64,000 bases of DNA from Arenimonas sp. (GTDB lineage Bacteria > Pseudomonadota > Gammaproteobacteria > Xanthomonadales > Xanthomonadaceae), in assembly GCA_026398695.1 (NCBI GenBank), contig JAPLSJ010000131.1:24056-88055 (forward strand), written 5' to 3'. Below are positions 19,017 to 29,501 of this stretch, piece by piece. Both the position numbers and the translations under genes were made by a program. Positions within the stretch are counted from its first letter, which is position 1. Each line of letters opens with the position of its first letter. A model generated the notes under the pieces. The model was given only the letters and a program-made list of their open reading frames with translations, was not told the DNA's origin and made no database searches.

Positions 19017-19310
19017 ATGAGCAAAGAAGCCGTTTTCACCATGAAGCTCGAGCCGGAGCTTCGGGACGATTTCATGGCCGAAGCTCAGGCCAGCCACCGT
19101 CCTGCCTCGCAGATCCTGCGCGAGCTGATGCGGGAGTACGTGCAGCGCCAGCGCGAGGCGCGCGAGTACGACCAGTTCCTGCAAAGCAAGGTGGCCGAAG
19201 CGCGCGCGCAGGTTCGCGCGGGTGACTACGCCAGCGCCGACGGGGTGGAACTTCGCGCAGCCCAACGCCGCACCCGGCTCCATGGCAAGGCCGGTAGTGC
19301 CGATGCATGA
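19017..19310 (+). CDS. Ribbon-helix-helix antitoxin
   Basis: 97 residues. The N-terminal beta strand and two helices (KEAVFTMKLEPELRDDFMAEAQ ... SQILRELMREYV) read as a MetJ/Arc-type DNA-binding domain. The charged C-terminal tail (about 50-97) would wrap the toxin. Its stop overlaps the toxin's ATG (ATGA), the classical type II toxin-antitoxin arrangement with the antitoxin first. A TATAGT -10-like box at 18981-18986 with nearby GTCGT repeats may be the autoregulated promoter. Confidence 0.83.
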   Translation: MSKEAVFTMKLEPELRDDFMAEAQASHRPASQILRELMREYVQRQREAREYDQFLQSKVAEARAQVRAGDYASADGVELRAAQRRTRLHGKAGSADA

Positions 19311-19591
19311 AGGTGTTCTGGTCCTCGGCGGCGGAACGGGATCGCGCCGATATAGTTGACGTCATCGGACTCGACAACCCCCTGGCCGCCATCCGCATTG
19401 ACGAGTTGTTCGCCGCGGCCGCGAGCAGGCTGGTGCAGCATCCAATGCTCGGGCACTCAGGTTTTGTCCCCGGCACCCGCGAACTGATCCCGCACGAAAG
19501 TTATCGGCTGGTCTACGAAGTGGAGGGCGACGTCGTATGGATTCTGGCGCTGGTGCACACGGCACGAGCCTGGCCCGCAAGGCAGGAATGA
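19307..19591 (+). CDS. RelE/ParE-family toxin
   Basis: 94 residues, the usual length. The C-terminal pattern YRLVYEVEGDVVWILALVHTAR is characteristic of the RelE/ParE fold, preceded by PGTRELIPHESY. Members are gyrase poisons (ParE) or ribosome-dependent mRNases (RelE). Its RHH partner makes a ParDE-like pair more likely, but the target is inferred only. It is coupled to the antitoxin by a 4-bp overlap. Confidence 0.85.
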   Translation: MKVFWSSAAERDRADIVDVIGLDNPLAAIRIDELFAAAASRLVQHPMLGHSGFVPGTRELIPHESYRLVYEVEGDVVWILALVHTARAWPARQE

Positions 19592-19622
19592 AGCGGGTTT
19601 GTCCAAAGGCAGGGTGCTGCGC

Positions 19623-20195
19623 ATGAAAGCTTTTGCGGGGGTCTTGCTATTGGCTCTGTGCGTAGCTTGCGTTTCAACGGGAAATGGAAAGGAAGGGGTC
19701 GTGTACCTGCCGCGTGTCGTGGCCTTGGACGATGACGTCCACTACCCAGACCCGCTCCACTACGGCGGCGAACCGCCGGAAGACCTTCAGGAAGCAGTGA
19801 CAGTTCTATTGCAGTCGATGAAGTTGACGCCGCGCGCCTTGCGGGGGTCGGACGCTTGTGACTTTTCCGACATTGACGATCTTGAGCTACGGTTTGGGCA
19901 GTGTCTCGAGGTCGCCTGCGAACGCGTACCCAGGACTTCGCGAGAGAAAGGGTGTGGCTACCTGGTGCGGGTTGCCGATTGGTACGAGTCAGAATGGTTG
20001 GGCGGTCTTTGCAGGATGCAGTCTGAACCCCGGTCCGGGACGTTGCCGAGATGGTTCCGGGGTCGCGGGATAGACCAGTGCCATTCAATGAGCACGGCCA
20101 TCTCCGTTTCGCTTGCGCAATCATTGGTTGGAGGCAGCAAGGATGAAGCAGCGCTTCTGGCAATCCTGAAGTCCGGGCAGTCGGGTGGGCAGTGA
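19623..20195 (+). CDS. Putative small lipoprotein, unknown function
   Basis: 190 residues from the ATG at 19623; an in-frame TTG at 19599 would add eight residues. The N-terminus is a short signal with a lipobox-like LCVAC (Cys18 or so). The body has no recognised domain but contains several cysteines (CDF, CLEVACE, CGY, CRM, QCH) that could form disulfides outside the cytoplasm. Codon use is less GC-biased than in its neighbours, and it sits next to the toxin-antitoxin pair, which suggests an accessory insertion. I do not recognise it. Confidence 0.6.
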   Translation: MKAFAGVLLLALCVACVSTGNGKEGVVYLPRVVALDDDVHYPDPLHYGGEPPEDLQEAVTVLLQSMKLTPRALRGSDACDFSDIDDLELRFGQCLEVACERVPRTSREKGCGYLVRVADWYESEWLGGLCRMQSEPRSGTLPRWFRGRGIDQCHSMSTAISVSLAQSLVGGSKDEAALLAILKSGQSGGQ

Positions 20196-20373
20196 TGGAG
20201 GCGTCCGGGCGAGGGTTGAATCGGATCGGCCGCCGTACGTGCCTTTGGTCCTGAGCCCCCAACGTGGGCTGCACCTGGGGTAGCCCCCGCCCGCCGAGCG
20301 CTTGAAAGGTGCCTTCCCGGCCCCATTGAGTCGGGGTCGCCCGGCTTCCTGTCCCCAAGCCGTGCGCGTATCA

Positions 20374-20400
20374 TTGGCACTCACCGGGGCCGAGTGCTAA
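20374..20400. promoter_or_regulatory. CIRCE element (HrcA operator)
   Basis: TTGGCACTC-N9-GAGTGCTAA, one mismatch from the canonical TTAGCACTC-N9-GAGTGCTAA. It lies 48 bp upstream of groES. Heat-shock repressor HrcA binds this inverted repeat, so groESL is very likely HrcA-controlled. hrcA itself is not in the window. The rest of the 20196-20447 gap shows no gene. Confidence 0.93.
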
Positions 20401-20447
20401 TACATTCGGCCATGTTGTTGAATTTATTGGAATAACGAGGAATACCC

Positions 20448-20735
20448 ATGAACATCAAGCCGCTCTACGACCGCGTGGTCATCAAGCGTATGGAAGAAGA
20501 AAAGATGTCCGCTGGCGGCATCGTCATTCCGGATTCGGCCACCGAGAAGCCGATCAAGGGCGAAGTGATCGCCGTTGGCGCCGGCAAGGCCCTGGACAAC
20601 GGTTCGACCCGCGCCCCGACCGTGAAGGTTGGCGACAAGGTGCTGTTCGGCAAGTACGCCGGCACCGAAGTGAAGGTCGACGGCCACGAGATCCTGGTGG
20701 TCAAGGAAGACGACATCCTCGCCATCCTCGGCTAA
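20448..20735 (+). CDS. groES: Co-chaperonin GroES
   Basis: 95 residues, standard length. [14 protein letters not shown] and the mobile-loop segment [15 protein letters not shown] are diagnostic. It caps the GroEL ring during ATP-driven protein folding. The start is preceded by ACGAGGAA. It is first in the groES-groEL operon behind a CIRCE element. Confidence 0.99.
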   Translation: MNIKPLYDRVVIKRMEEEKMSAGGIVIPDSATEKPIKGEVIAVGAGKALDNGSTRAPTVKVGDKVLFGKYAGTEVKVDGHEILVVKEDDILAILG

Positions 20736-22454
<1,719 letters not shown>

Positions 22455-22484
22455 GTCCCGCCGTACCGCGCACTTCGCAAGACG

Positions 22485-22510
22485 AAAGGCCCCGCTCCGG
22501 CGGGGCCTTT
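22485..22510 (+). terminator. Terminator hairpin after groEL
   Basis: A perfect 10-bp stem AAAGGCCCCG / CGGGGCCTTT with a 6-nt loop starts 30 bp after the groEL stop. The U-rich part is short (TTT then CACG), so termination may be partial. Confidence 0.8.
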
Positions 22511-22531
22511 CACGTTTCAGGGCCCCAGTCC

Positions 22532-22615
22532 CCCTGTCGCGCCAACGAAGGGCCCGACAGGGTGGTCGCGCAGCCGCCTGCCCTTCGTTTGACCGGGAAG
22601 ACCACGCGTGATAAT
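22532..22615 (+). promoter_or_regulatory. Promoter with overlapping dyads for the TonB-dependent receptor
   Basis: A -35-like TTTGAC/TTGACC (22588-22594) and a -10 GATAAT (22610-22615) precede the receptor gene. Just upstream are two crossing inverted repeats: CCCTGTCG/CGACAGGG (22532-22539 with 22555-22562) and AACGAAGGGC/GCCCTTCGTT (22544-22553 with 22580-22589). The last arm touches the -35 box, as an operator would. The regulator is unknown; no Fur-like box is obvious. Confidence 0.5.
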
Positions 22616-22652
22616 CCGGTCCTTGCCACCCCATCGAGCTCAGGAGAATTCC

Positions 22653-25070
22653 ATGCGTCGTCACCCGCTGACCCTGGGCCTGCTTGTCGCCCTCGCCGCA
22701 CAACCCGCGCTGGCACAGGACGAGCCCGCCGATCAGCAGGAAGCGGCCGTCCTCGACACCATCGTCGTCACCGGCACCCGCGCGGCCAATCGAACCGTCG
22801 CCGAGTCCACCGCGCCGATCGACGTCATCACGCCCGAAGTGCTGCAGGCAACCGGCACCACCGAACTGGCCACTGCGCTCTCGCGGGCCCTGCCTTCCCT
22901 GAACTTCCCGCGCCCGGCCATCACCGACGGCACCGACGCCGTCCGCCCCGCACAGCTGCGAGGCCTGGCGCCCGATCAGGTCCTGATCCTGGTCAACGGC
23001 AAGCGCCGCCACACCACCGCGCTGATCAACCTCAACGGCAGCCAGGGTCGCGGCTCCTCGCCGGTGGACCTGAACGCGATTCCGATCGCCGCCATCCAGC
23101 GCGTGGAAGTCCTGCGTGACGGGGCCTCCGCACAGTACGGATCCGACGCCATCGCCGGCGTGATCAACGTCGTGCTCAAGGGCAGCGGCGAGGGCGGCAG
23201 CATCGCCGCCAATGTCGGCCAGTACAGCGCCGGCGACGGGCGCGGTTACCAGGCGCAGGGAGATGCCGGCTTCGGACTGGGCGCCAGCGGCACGCTGCAC
23301 CTCGCCGGCGAATTCGCCGACAGGGACCAGACCGATCGCGCGCGGCCCTACGTGCTGGCACCGGGCGTGGTCGTCCGTCCGATCACCGCCCCGCCGCCGG
23401 GCGAAGTGGTGCAGCGCTACGGCGACCCGGAAATCCAGCAGTACGCGCTCTCGGCCAATGCCGCACTCGACGTGGACGACGCGCTGACCTTCTACGGCTT
23501 CGCCACCGCCAGCCGCCGCGACGCGCTGTCCAACGGCTTCTATCGCACCGCCGCCGACACGCGCAACGTGCCGGCCATCTACCCCAACGGGTTCCTGCCG
23601 CAGATCCGCAACATCGCCGAGGATCGCGGCGCGGTCCTGGGCATGCGCGGGGTGATCGGGTCGGACTGGAACTTCGACATCAGCTACAACTACGGCAACA
23701 ACGACCTCAGCTTCGATGTCGAGAACAGCCTCAATCGCAGCCAGGGTGCGGCTTCGCAGCGCGATTTCTACGCCGGTGCGCTGGAGATTTCCCAGCATGT
23801 GTTCAACATCGACGCCAGCAAGGGCTACGACGTGGCCTGGATGGACTACCCGCTCAACGTGGCGGTCGGCGTCGAATGGCGCGGCGAGGAATTCACCCAG
23901 TCCGCAGGCGAGCCCAACTCGTACCTCAATGGCGGCGTGCTGCTCGGCGGCAACCCGACGCCGTCCGGCTCGCAGGTATTCCCCGGCTTCCGACCGTCGG
24001 ATGCCGGCCAGTTCGACCGCCACAGCTATGCGGCCTACCTGGACGTCGAAATGCCGTTCACCGAGGCTTTCACTCTGGCCGCTGCGGTGCGGGCCGAGGA
24101 ATACAGCGACTTCGGCAACACCACGTCGGGCAAGCTCTCGGCCCGCTACGCCTTCGGCGACGCGGTCGCGCTGCGCGGCACGGTGGCCAGCGGCTTCCGT
24201 GCGCCGTCGCTGCAGCAGCAGTTCTTCCGTTCCACCGCCACCAACTTCATCGGCGGCGTGCCCTTCGACATCCGCACCTTCCGCGTCAACGACGCCGCCG
24301 CCGTCGCGCTCGGCGCGGAGCAGCTCAAGGCCGAGGAATCCACCAACCTCAGCCTTGGCCTCGTGCTCACGCCGATGCAGAACCTCTACGTCACCATCGA
24401 TGCCTACCGCATCGACGTCGACGACCGCATCGTGCTGTCGGAAAACCTCACCTCCACCGCGGTTCGCGCCTTCCTCAACGCCACCGTGGACCCGTCCATT
24501 GGCGGCGGCCGCTACTTCACCAATGCCATCGACACCCGCACCCGCGGCATCGACGTGATCGGCACCTATCGCTGGGAACTGGCCGACAGCACGCTCGACC
24601 TCACCGCGGGCTACAACTACAACAAGACCGAGGTGGAACAGATTGCCGCCAACCCTGCGGCCCTGGTCGCTATCGACCCGACCGCGGTGCGCATCGGCCG
24701 CGTCGAAGTGGGCCGCCTGACCGTCGGCGCGCCGCGCGACAAGTTCCAGCTCGGCGGCCTCTGGAGCGTGGGCGACTGGAAGTTCAGCGCCAACGCAACC
24801 CGCTTTGGCGAGTTCACCGTGCTGTTCGGCAACAATCCGGCCGACACCTCGCGCGACCAGACCTTCGACCCGCAGTGGACGCTCGACCTCTCGGGCAGCT
24901 ACGCGCTTGGCAACTGGGACTTCACCCTGGGCGCCGACAACCTGCTCAACAAGTATCCGGATGAGGTGCTCTTCCCCAACTCCACCAACGGCCAGCTGCC
25001 CTACAGCGCGTCCTCGCCCAACGGCTTCAACGGCGCCTACGTGTACGGACGCATCGGCTACAGCTGGTAA
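22653..25070 (+). CDS. TonB-dependent outer membrane receptor
   Basis: 805 residues from the ATG at 22653, preceded by AGGAGA. The signal peptide ends near ALAQ (about 23). A TonB-box-like DTIVVTGTR (about 36-44) is followed by the plug domain (PIDVITPEVL ... VEVLRDGASAQYGSDAIAGV) and a long beta-barrel ending in the C-terminal aromatic GYSW. It imports a substrate across the outer membrane using proton-motive energy delivered by TonB. Substrate is not readable. No FecI/FecR pair or transporter is adjacent. It stands alone between groEL and a convergent gene. Confidence 0.95.
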   Translation: MRRHPLTLGLLVALAAQPALAQDEPADQQEAAVLDTIVVTGTRAANRTVAESTAPIDVITPEVLQATGTTELATALSRALPSLNFPRPAITDGTDAVRPAQLRGLAPDQVLILVNGKRRHTTALINLNGSQGRGSSPVDLNAIPIAAIQRVEVLRDGASAQYGSDAIAGVINVVLKGSGEGGSIAANVGQYSAGDGRGYQAQGDAGFGLGASGTLHLAGEFADRDQTDRARPYVLAPGVVVRPITAPPPGEVVQRYGDPEIQQYALSANAALDVDDALTFYGFATASRRDALSNGFYRTAADTRNVPAIYPNGFLPQIRNIAEDRGAVLGMRGVIGSDWNFDISYNYGNNDLSFDVENSLNRSQGAASQRDFYAGALEISQHVFNIDASKGYDVAWMDYPLNVAVGVEWRGEEFTQSAGEPNSYLNGGVLLGGNPTPSGSQVFPGFRPSDAGQFDRHSYAAYLDVEMPFTEAFTLAAAVRAEEYSDFGNTTSGKLSARYAFGDAVALRGTVASGFRAPSLQQQFFRSTATNFIGGVPFDIRTFRVNDAAAVALGAEQLKAEESTNLSLGLVLTPMQNLYVTIDAYRIDVDDRIVLSENLTSTAVRAFLNATVDPSIGGGRYFTNAIDTRTRGIDVIGTYRWELADSTLDLTAGYNYNKTEVEQIAANPAALVAIDPTAVRIGRVEVGRLTVGAPRDKFQLGGLWSVGDWKFSANATRFGEFTVLFGNNPADTSRDQTFDPQWTLDLSGSYALGNWDFTLGADNLLNKYPDEVLFPNSTNGQLPYSASSPNGFNGAYVYGRIGYSW

Positions 25071-25185
25071 GTGGCGGAAGGCGCCACGCCGCGGATTCCC
25101 GGCCTGCCGGGGTGTTCGCCAGCAGCGCCGGGCGGCATGGCCTTCCGGCCCGTTATCAACCCGGGTTGGTGAACCCAGCCCCGGG

Positions 25186-25977
25186 CTACTGCCAAGGCAG
25201 GTTGGGTTTGCACACCGAGTTGTCCGAGGTGGAACGCTCGCAGGCTTTCATGGTTTCGTCACGCGAATTCTTGGTCGACTCATACTGCGAATACTGAGGC
25301 TGCCCTTTGCAGTAAAGATCAAGCAGGTCCATGCGTTTCTGGGTCATGTACAGCAACACCTGCATGCCTGGAACCACCGCTGGAATGCTTGTGCCCATGA
25401 CAATGCTCTGCGTATTGGGATTGCGTGCGTTGATGTCCTTGAATTCAATTTCTTGCGCGTCCAGCTCCCGTTGACAGCTCTCGAAGCCATCCCGATTGCC
25501 TGCTGCGGCGCTTTCCTTGCCAGAAGCATCTGCCGAGGCTGTTTCCAAAGTGTCACTTGCATTGGACAGGGTGGGGGAGCCTGCAGGAATGGCGTTGCCA
25601 TTCTTCAACTTTGACAATCGCATTCTGGCATTACAGGCATTCAACCTTAATGCTGCCATTTCCTCGGCGGTATAGGGCTTGTCGGTTACCGAATTGATCG
25701 TGACCGTGCCAAGCTGGGTCATCAGTTCAATCATTTCCGCGTCATTCACGGCTTCCAACTCGTCGACCGCGTCGCTCATGGTTTGCAGTTCAGAATCGGT
25801 CAAGGTTTTGGCTTTTTCCTTGGCGCCGGGAGCCAGGGCTTCGTATTCGTCCAGGCAGCCGGCAAGGTAGTATTTGATGACTTCCAGTGTTGCAGCATTC
25901 GTCTGTGGTGCGAATGTGGAAATTCCGATAGTCACGAATGTGGTCGCGGCAACGAGACGGATCTTGCTGAAACCCAT
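25186..25977 (-). CDS. Secreted protein of unknown function
   Basis: 263 residues from the ATG at 25977, which has AGGAGA upstream; the frame opens further but without an SD. A signal peptide (MGFSKIRLVAATTFVTIG ... NAA, about 29 residues) precedes a helical, Glu/Ala/Asn-rich region with six or seven cysteines. Lower GC and different codon use from the flanking genes suggest recent acquisition. No known domain recognised. It converges on the TonB receptor gene across a 115-bp gap that contains only short dyads. Confidence 0.72.
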   Translation of the reverse strand: MGFSKIRLVAATTFVTIGISTFAPQTNAATLEVIKYYLAGCLDEYEALAPGAKEKAKTLTDSELQTMSDAVDELEAVNDAEMIELMTQLGTVTINSVTDKPYTAEEMAALRLNACNARMRLSKLKNGNAIPAGSPTLSNASDTLETASADASGKESAAAGNRDGFESCQRELDAQEIEFKDINARNPNTQSIVMGTSIPAVVPGMQVLLYMTQKRMDLLDLYCKGQPQYSQYESTKNSRDETMKACERSTSDNSVCKPNLPWQ

Positions 25978-26401
25978 GGGCCTTCTCCTGGACGTCGGTT
26001 CGGATGGGTGGGACGGAGCGGGCACCGGGATACGAACCGCCCGACATGTGGTTTCCTGCTCACTGGGGCGATGGTATCGCCACCCCACGAACAGCACCAT
26101 GACCCGTCACATCCGCCCGCCAATGGGTCCACGTTTCGGAACCGGCCGGCTGTTCAAACGGCCGGACCCGGCTCTCTGAGCGGTTCGGGCCACGAGACCT
26201 TTTTTATTCCCATCCAAGACGCCGTCGCCATTCTTCGCAGGCGACCCGCGGGTCACGCCGCGGGAACGCGCCGTGAAGACGTCGGTACGACTAGACTGCG
26301 GGGCGCCGGCGATTGCGCCACGCGGGGTGCTTGCGCTTCCCTCACGGCCATGAGGGCAACCTCTCGCCCCGTCCTCATTCCTGACAAGAAAGGTAACTGC
26401 A
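25978..26401. other. 424-bp gap without a recognisable gene
   Basis: Frames here are short or antisense-type. Visible structure: a 7-bp hairpin CCGGCCG/CGGCCGG (26142-26148 with 26159-26165), and a run of T at 26200-26206 that is not directly preceded by a strong stem. The right part should carry the promoter and RBS (AAAGGTAAC) of the small membrane protein starting at 26402. No tRNA cloverleaf is seen. Confidence 0.5.
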
Positions 26402-26761
26402 ATGCCCAAGACAACGTTGATCTTCGCGATTCTGCTGGTTGCCCTCGGTGCGGGTGCGTTTGGCGTTTCGTCGAGCCGCACCGCGCTTCTGCCCGCCTAC
26501 GTGGGCCTGGTTCTCGGGCTGCTTGCCGCGCTGGCCCTGGCCTTTGAGGGCGCACGCAAGCATCTAATGCACGTGGCCGCCATGGCCGCGCTGTTGGGCG
26601 CGCTTGCGCCCGCCGCGGCGCTGGCCATCCGTGCCGCGAAAATGAGTCCGCTGGCACTGGGCGTCAACCTGGGCATGCTGCTGCTGTGTGCGACGCTCGT
26701 TGCCCTGATGGTGCGCTCATTCATCGCCGCCCGTAGTGCCGGATCCATCGGGCTGGGCTAA
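26402..26761 (+). CDS. Small four-helix membrane protein, unknown function
   Basis: 119 residues, nearly all hydrophobic. About four transmembrane helices are visible (about 5-25, 28-48, 55-75, 83-108) with short polar loops. AAAGG lies 8 nt upstream of the ATG. No catalytic motif is seen. It ends three bases before the remnant of a terC gene, so the deletion that truncated terC abuts it. Confidence 0.75.
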   Translation: MPKTTLIFAILLVALGAGAFGVSSSRTALLPAYVGLVLGLLAALALAFEGARKHLMHVAAMAALLGALAPAAALAIRAAKMSPLALGVNLGMLLLCATLVALMVRSFIAARSAGSIGLG

Positions 26762-26764
26762 GCT

Positions 26765-27271
26765 TTGGCAGGGCCGCGCCGCACCTGTTGGCGCCCCATT
26801 GGCCTGTTCCTCATCGCCAAGGCAGTCAATGAAATGCACGGCAAGCTGGAAGGTCCCGACGGATCTTCCGCGGCCCCGAAGCAGGTCGCGTTCGCCGTCG
26901 TCATCCTGCAGATCATGGTGCTCGACATGGTCTTTGCCCTGGATTCGATCATCACCGCGGTGGGCATGACTTCGTACATCAGCGTGATGGTGATAGCCAT
27001 CCTGGTTGCAACTGCCGTGATGGTGTTCCTTGCCAAGGCCATCCACGAGTTCGTGCAGCGGCATCCCACCGTGAAGATCCTGGCGCTGTCCTTCCTGCTG
27101 CTGATTGGCGTGGTGCTGATTGCCGACGGCATGGGCCAAGCGGTGCCGAAGGGCTATCTCTACTTCGCGATGGCGTTTGCAGTGTTCGTCGAGCTGCTGA
27201 ACATCCGCTACCGCAAAGTCAGTGCGCCGCCCGTTTCGCTGCACGAGGTCATCCGCGAGACGAAACCCTGA
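26765..27271 (+). pseudogene. 5'-truncated TerC-family membrane protein
   Basis: From about 26801 the frame matches the C-terminal two thirds of TerC/YgjT-type proteins: GLFLIAKAVNEMHGKLEG, then VLDMVFALDSIITAVGM with the family's conserved acidic residues in transmembrane helices, and a C-terminal FVELLNIRYR. TerC proteins are usually about 240 residues. Here roughly the first 80, including two or three helices, are missing and only a TTG plus ten unrelated codons precede the homology. The remaining frame is intact, so the loss looks recent. Function would be metal-ion or tellurium-related transport in intact relatives. Confidence 0.75.
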
Positions 27272-27404
27272 GCAGCCGGCGCCCGGTTCACTGGGCGCCA
27301 GGCCTGACGTCCGTGGCCCGCCGCCCGCCTTCTTTGGCGGAAGGTGCGGGCGCGGCTATGCTTGGGCGGCGGGGCCGTGGGCGCCCCATGACCGGGGGAC
27401 TTCG

Positions 27405-29420
27405 ATGAAGCAGTGTGTGCTGATGGTCTTGTTGGCGGCGGCGCCCGCCGTGGCGGGGGCGGCGCAGCCTTTCACGGCCGAGCGCAGCTGGGAAATCCAG
27501 CGCATCGGCAACCCCGAGGTGTCGCCCGACGGCCGGCACATCGTGGCGCCGGTGTCGCGCACGGTGATGGCCGACGACAAGCTGCTGTCGGACCTGTGGC
27601 TGTGGAGCAGCGACGGCAGCGTGCAGCGCCCGCTCACCGGCGACCCGGCGTCCGAAGCCACGCCGCGCTTCAGCCCCGATGGCCAGACGCTGGCCTTCGT
27701 CGCCCAGCGCGACGACGACAAGGCGCCGCAGCTGTACCTGATGCCGATCGCCGGCGGCGAAGCGCGCCGGCTCACCACCTTCGCCACCGGCGTGTCGGTG
27801 CCGCGCTGGATGGGCAACGGCAAGCTGGTGTTCGCCTCGCGGGTCTGGGCCGACCTGCCGCTGGACCAGCAGGCCAAGCGCCTGAAGGAGCGCGAAGAGT
27901 CGAAGATGAAGGCGCAGGTCTGGGACGCCGGCCCGTTCAGCGTCTTCGACACGCTGATCGACGACCGCCAGGGCCACGTGTTCTCGGTGGACGTGGCCAC
28001 CGGCGCCGTGGCGTCGCTGACGCTGGGTCGCGGGCTGCAGCTGCCGCGCTTCTCGCAGGGCTTCGATGGAACGTTCGACGTTGCCCCGGACGGCAGCGAG
28101 ATCGCGCTCACCGCCGACAGCAACCCGGCCGTGAACATCGACGACATCGACGTCTACCGGCTGCCGCTGGCCGGCGGCGAGCCGCGCAACCTGAGCCAGG
28201 GCAACGCCGGCACCGACGGCAACCCGCTCTACAGCCCCGACGGCCGCCACCTGGTGTTCCTGCAGCAGCGCATCCCGGGCTTCTACGCCGCCAAGGCGCG
28301 GCCCATGCTGCACGACACCCGCAGCGGCGGCACCCGCGAACTGCACGCCGACTGGGACCGCAGCGCCTCGGGCCTGGCCTGGTCGCGCGACAGCCGCACG
28401 CTGTACGGCGCGATTGACGACGCCGGCACCACGCGCGTCTACGAACTGCCGCTGAGCGGCAAGCCGCGCGCCATCACCGGCGAGTCGTCCTTCAGCGGCC
28501 TGTCGGTCGCATCCGGCGCGATCGCCGCCGTGCGCCAGAGCTTCACCGAGCCGCCGACCCTGGTGAGCCTGGACCCGCGCCGCGGCAGTGCGCGCAAGCT
28601 GTCCACCCTCAACGACGCGCTGATGGCCGATACGGCGATGGGCACGTTCGAATCGGTGACCTACGCCGGCGCCAAGGGCGAGGACATCCAGATGTGGGTG
28701 AACTACCCGGCGGGCTTCGACCGCAGCAAGAAGTACCCGGTGTACGTGGTCATCCACGGCGGTCCGCACAACGGCGTCGTCAACGCGATGCAGTTCCGCT
28801 GGAACGCCCAGGTGTTCGCCAGCTGGGGCTACGTGGTGATCCAGCCCAACTTCCACGGCAGCTCGGGCTTCGGTGAGAAGTTCACCGACTCCATCAATCC
28901 CGAGTGGGCGCAGATGCCCTACGAGGACGTGATCAAGTCTGCCGAGTGGGCGGCGTCGCAGCCCTGGGCCGACGCCGACCGCATGGTGGCCGGCGGCGGC
29001 AGCTACGGCGGTTACCTCACCTCGGTGATCCTGGGCCGCGAGCACCCGTTCAAGGCGCTGGTGGCGCACGCCAAGGTCTACAACCTCTACACGCAGTACG
29101 CGGCCGATTTCGCCGCCACCGTGCCGCGCTTCGGCGGCTTCTGGGAAGAGGGCAACCGCGAAATCACCGACCGCAACTCGCCGCATCTCTCGGCCGGCAA
29201 CTTCAAGACGCCCACGCTGGTGATCCACGGCCAGCGCGACCTGCGCGTGCCGGTGAACCACGGCATCGAACTGTTCCAGACCCTGCTGGTGAAGGGCGTG
29301 CCCACGCGCCTGGTGTATTTCCCGGACGAGAACCACTGGGTGCTCAAGCCGCAGAATTCCGTGTTCTGGTATTCCGAGGTCCGGCGCTGGCTGGACCAGT
29401 ACAACCCGCCGGCGAAGTAG
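27405..29420 (+). CDS. S9 family prolyl oligopeptidase-type peptidase
   Basis: 671 residues from the ATG at 27405 (GGGGGA upstream); the longer frame from 27222 is not supported. A signal peptide (to about 20, AGAAQ) indicates export. A WD40-like beta-propeller (about 30-410, with repeated SPDG segments) precedes an alpha/beta hydrolase domain. The catalytic triad is visible: Ser533 in GGGSYGGYL, Asp612 in GQRDLRVP, His644 in DENHWV. It is an acylaminoacyl- or dipeptidyl-peptidase-like enzyme, probably periplasmic. It stands alone. Confidence 0.95.
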   Translation: MKQCVLMVLLAAAPAVAGAAQPFTAERSWEIQRIGNPEVSPDGRHIVAPVSRTVMADDKLLSDLWLWSSDGSVQRPLTGDPASEATPRFSPDGQTLAFVAQRDDDKAPQLYLMPIAGGEARRLTTFATGVSVPRWMGNGKLVFASRVWADLPLDQQAKRLKEREESKMKAQVWDAGPFSVFDTLIDDRQGHVFSVDVATGAVASLTLGRGLQLPRFSQGFDGTFDVAPDGSEIALTADSNPAVNIDDIDVYRLPLAGGEPRNLSQGNAGTDGNPLYSPDGRHLVFLQQRIPGFYAAKARPMLHDTRSGGTRELHADWDRSASGLAWSRDSRTLYGAIDDAGTTRVYELPLSGKPRAITGESSFSGLSVASGAIAAVRQSFTEPPTLVSLDPRRGSARKLSTLNDALMADTAMGTFESVTYAGAKGEDIQMWVNYPAGFDRSKKYPVYVVIHGGPHNGVVNAMQFRWNAQVFASWGYVVIQPNFHGSSGFGEKFTDSINPEWAQMPYEDVIKSAEWAASQPWADADRMVAGGGSYGGYLTSVILGREHPFKALVAHAKVYNLYTQYAADFAATVPRFGGFWEEGNREITDRNSPHLSAGNFKTPTLVIHGQRDLRVPVNHGIELFQTLLVKGVPTRLVYFPDENHWVLKPQNSVFWYSEVRRWLDQYNPPAK

Positions 29421-29447
29421 CCGCGGCGGCCGATTTGATCCATGTCA

Positions 29448-29480
29448 GGCCCGTCTGCCGCTCCGGGGGCAGACTGGGCC
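29448..29480 (+). terminator. Hairpin after the S9 peptidase gene
   Basis: GGCCC-GTCTGCC (29448-29459) pairs with GGCAGAC-T-GGGCC (29468-29480), giving a 12-bp stem with a one-base bulge and an 8-nt loop. It lies 28 bp after the peptidase stop and 22 bp before the next start. No U tract follows. Confidence 0.45.
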
Positions 29481-29501
29481 GACTCAACCGGGAACAACAC
29501 C

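Noticed and set aside
26195..26206. T-run as an intrinsic terminator
   Set aside because: No strong stem directly precedes it on the plus strand and no gene ends just upstream.
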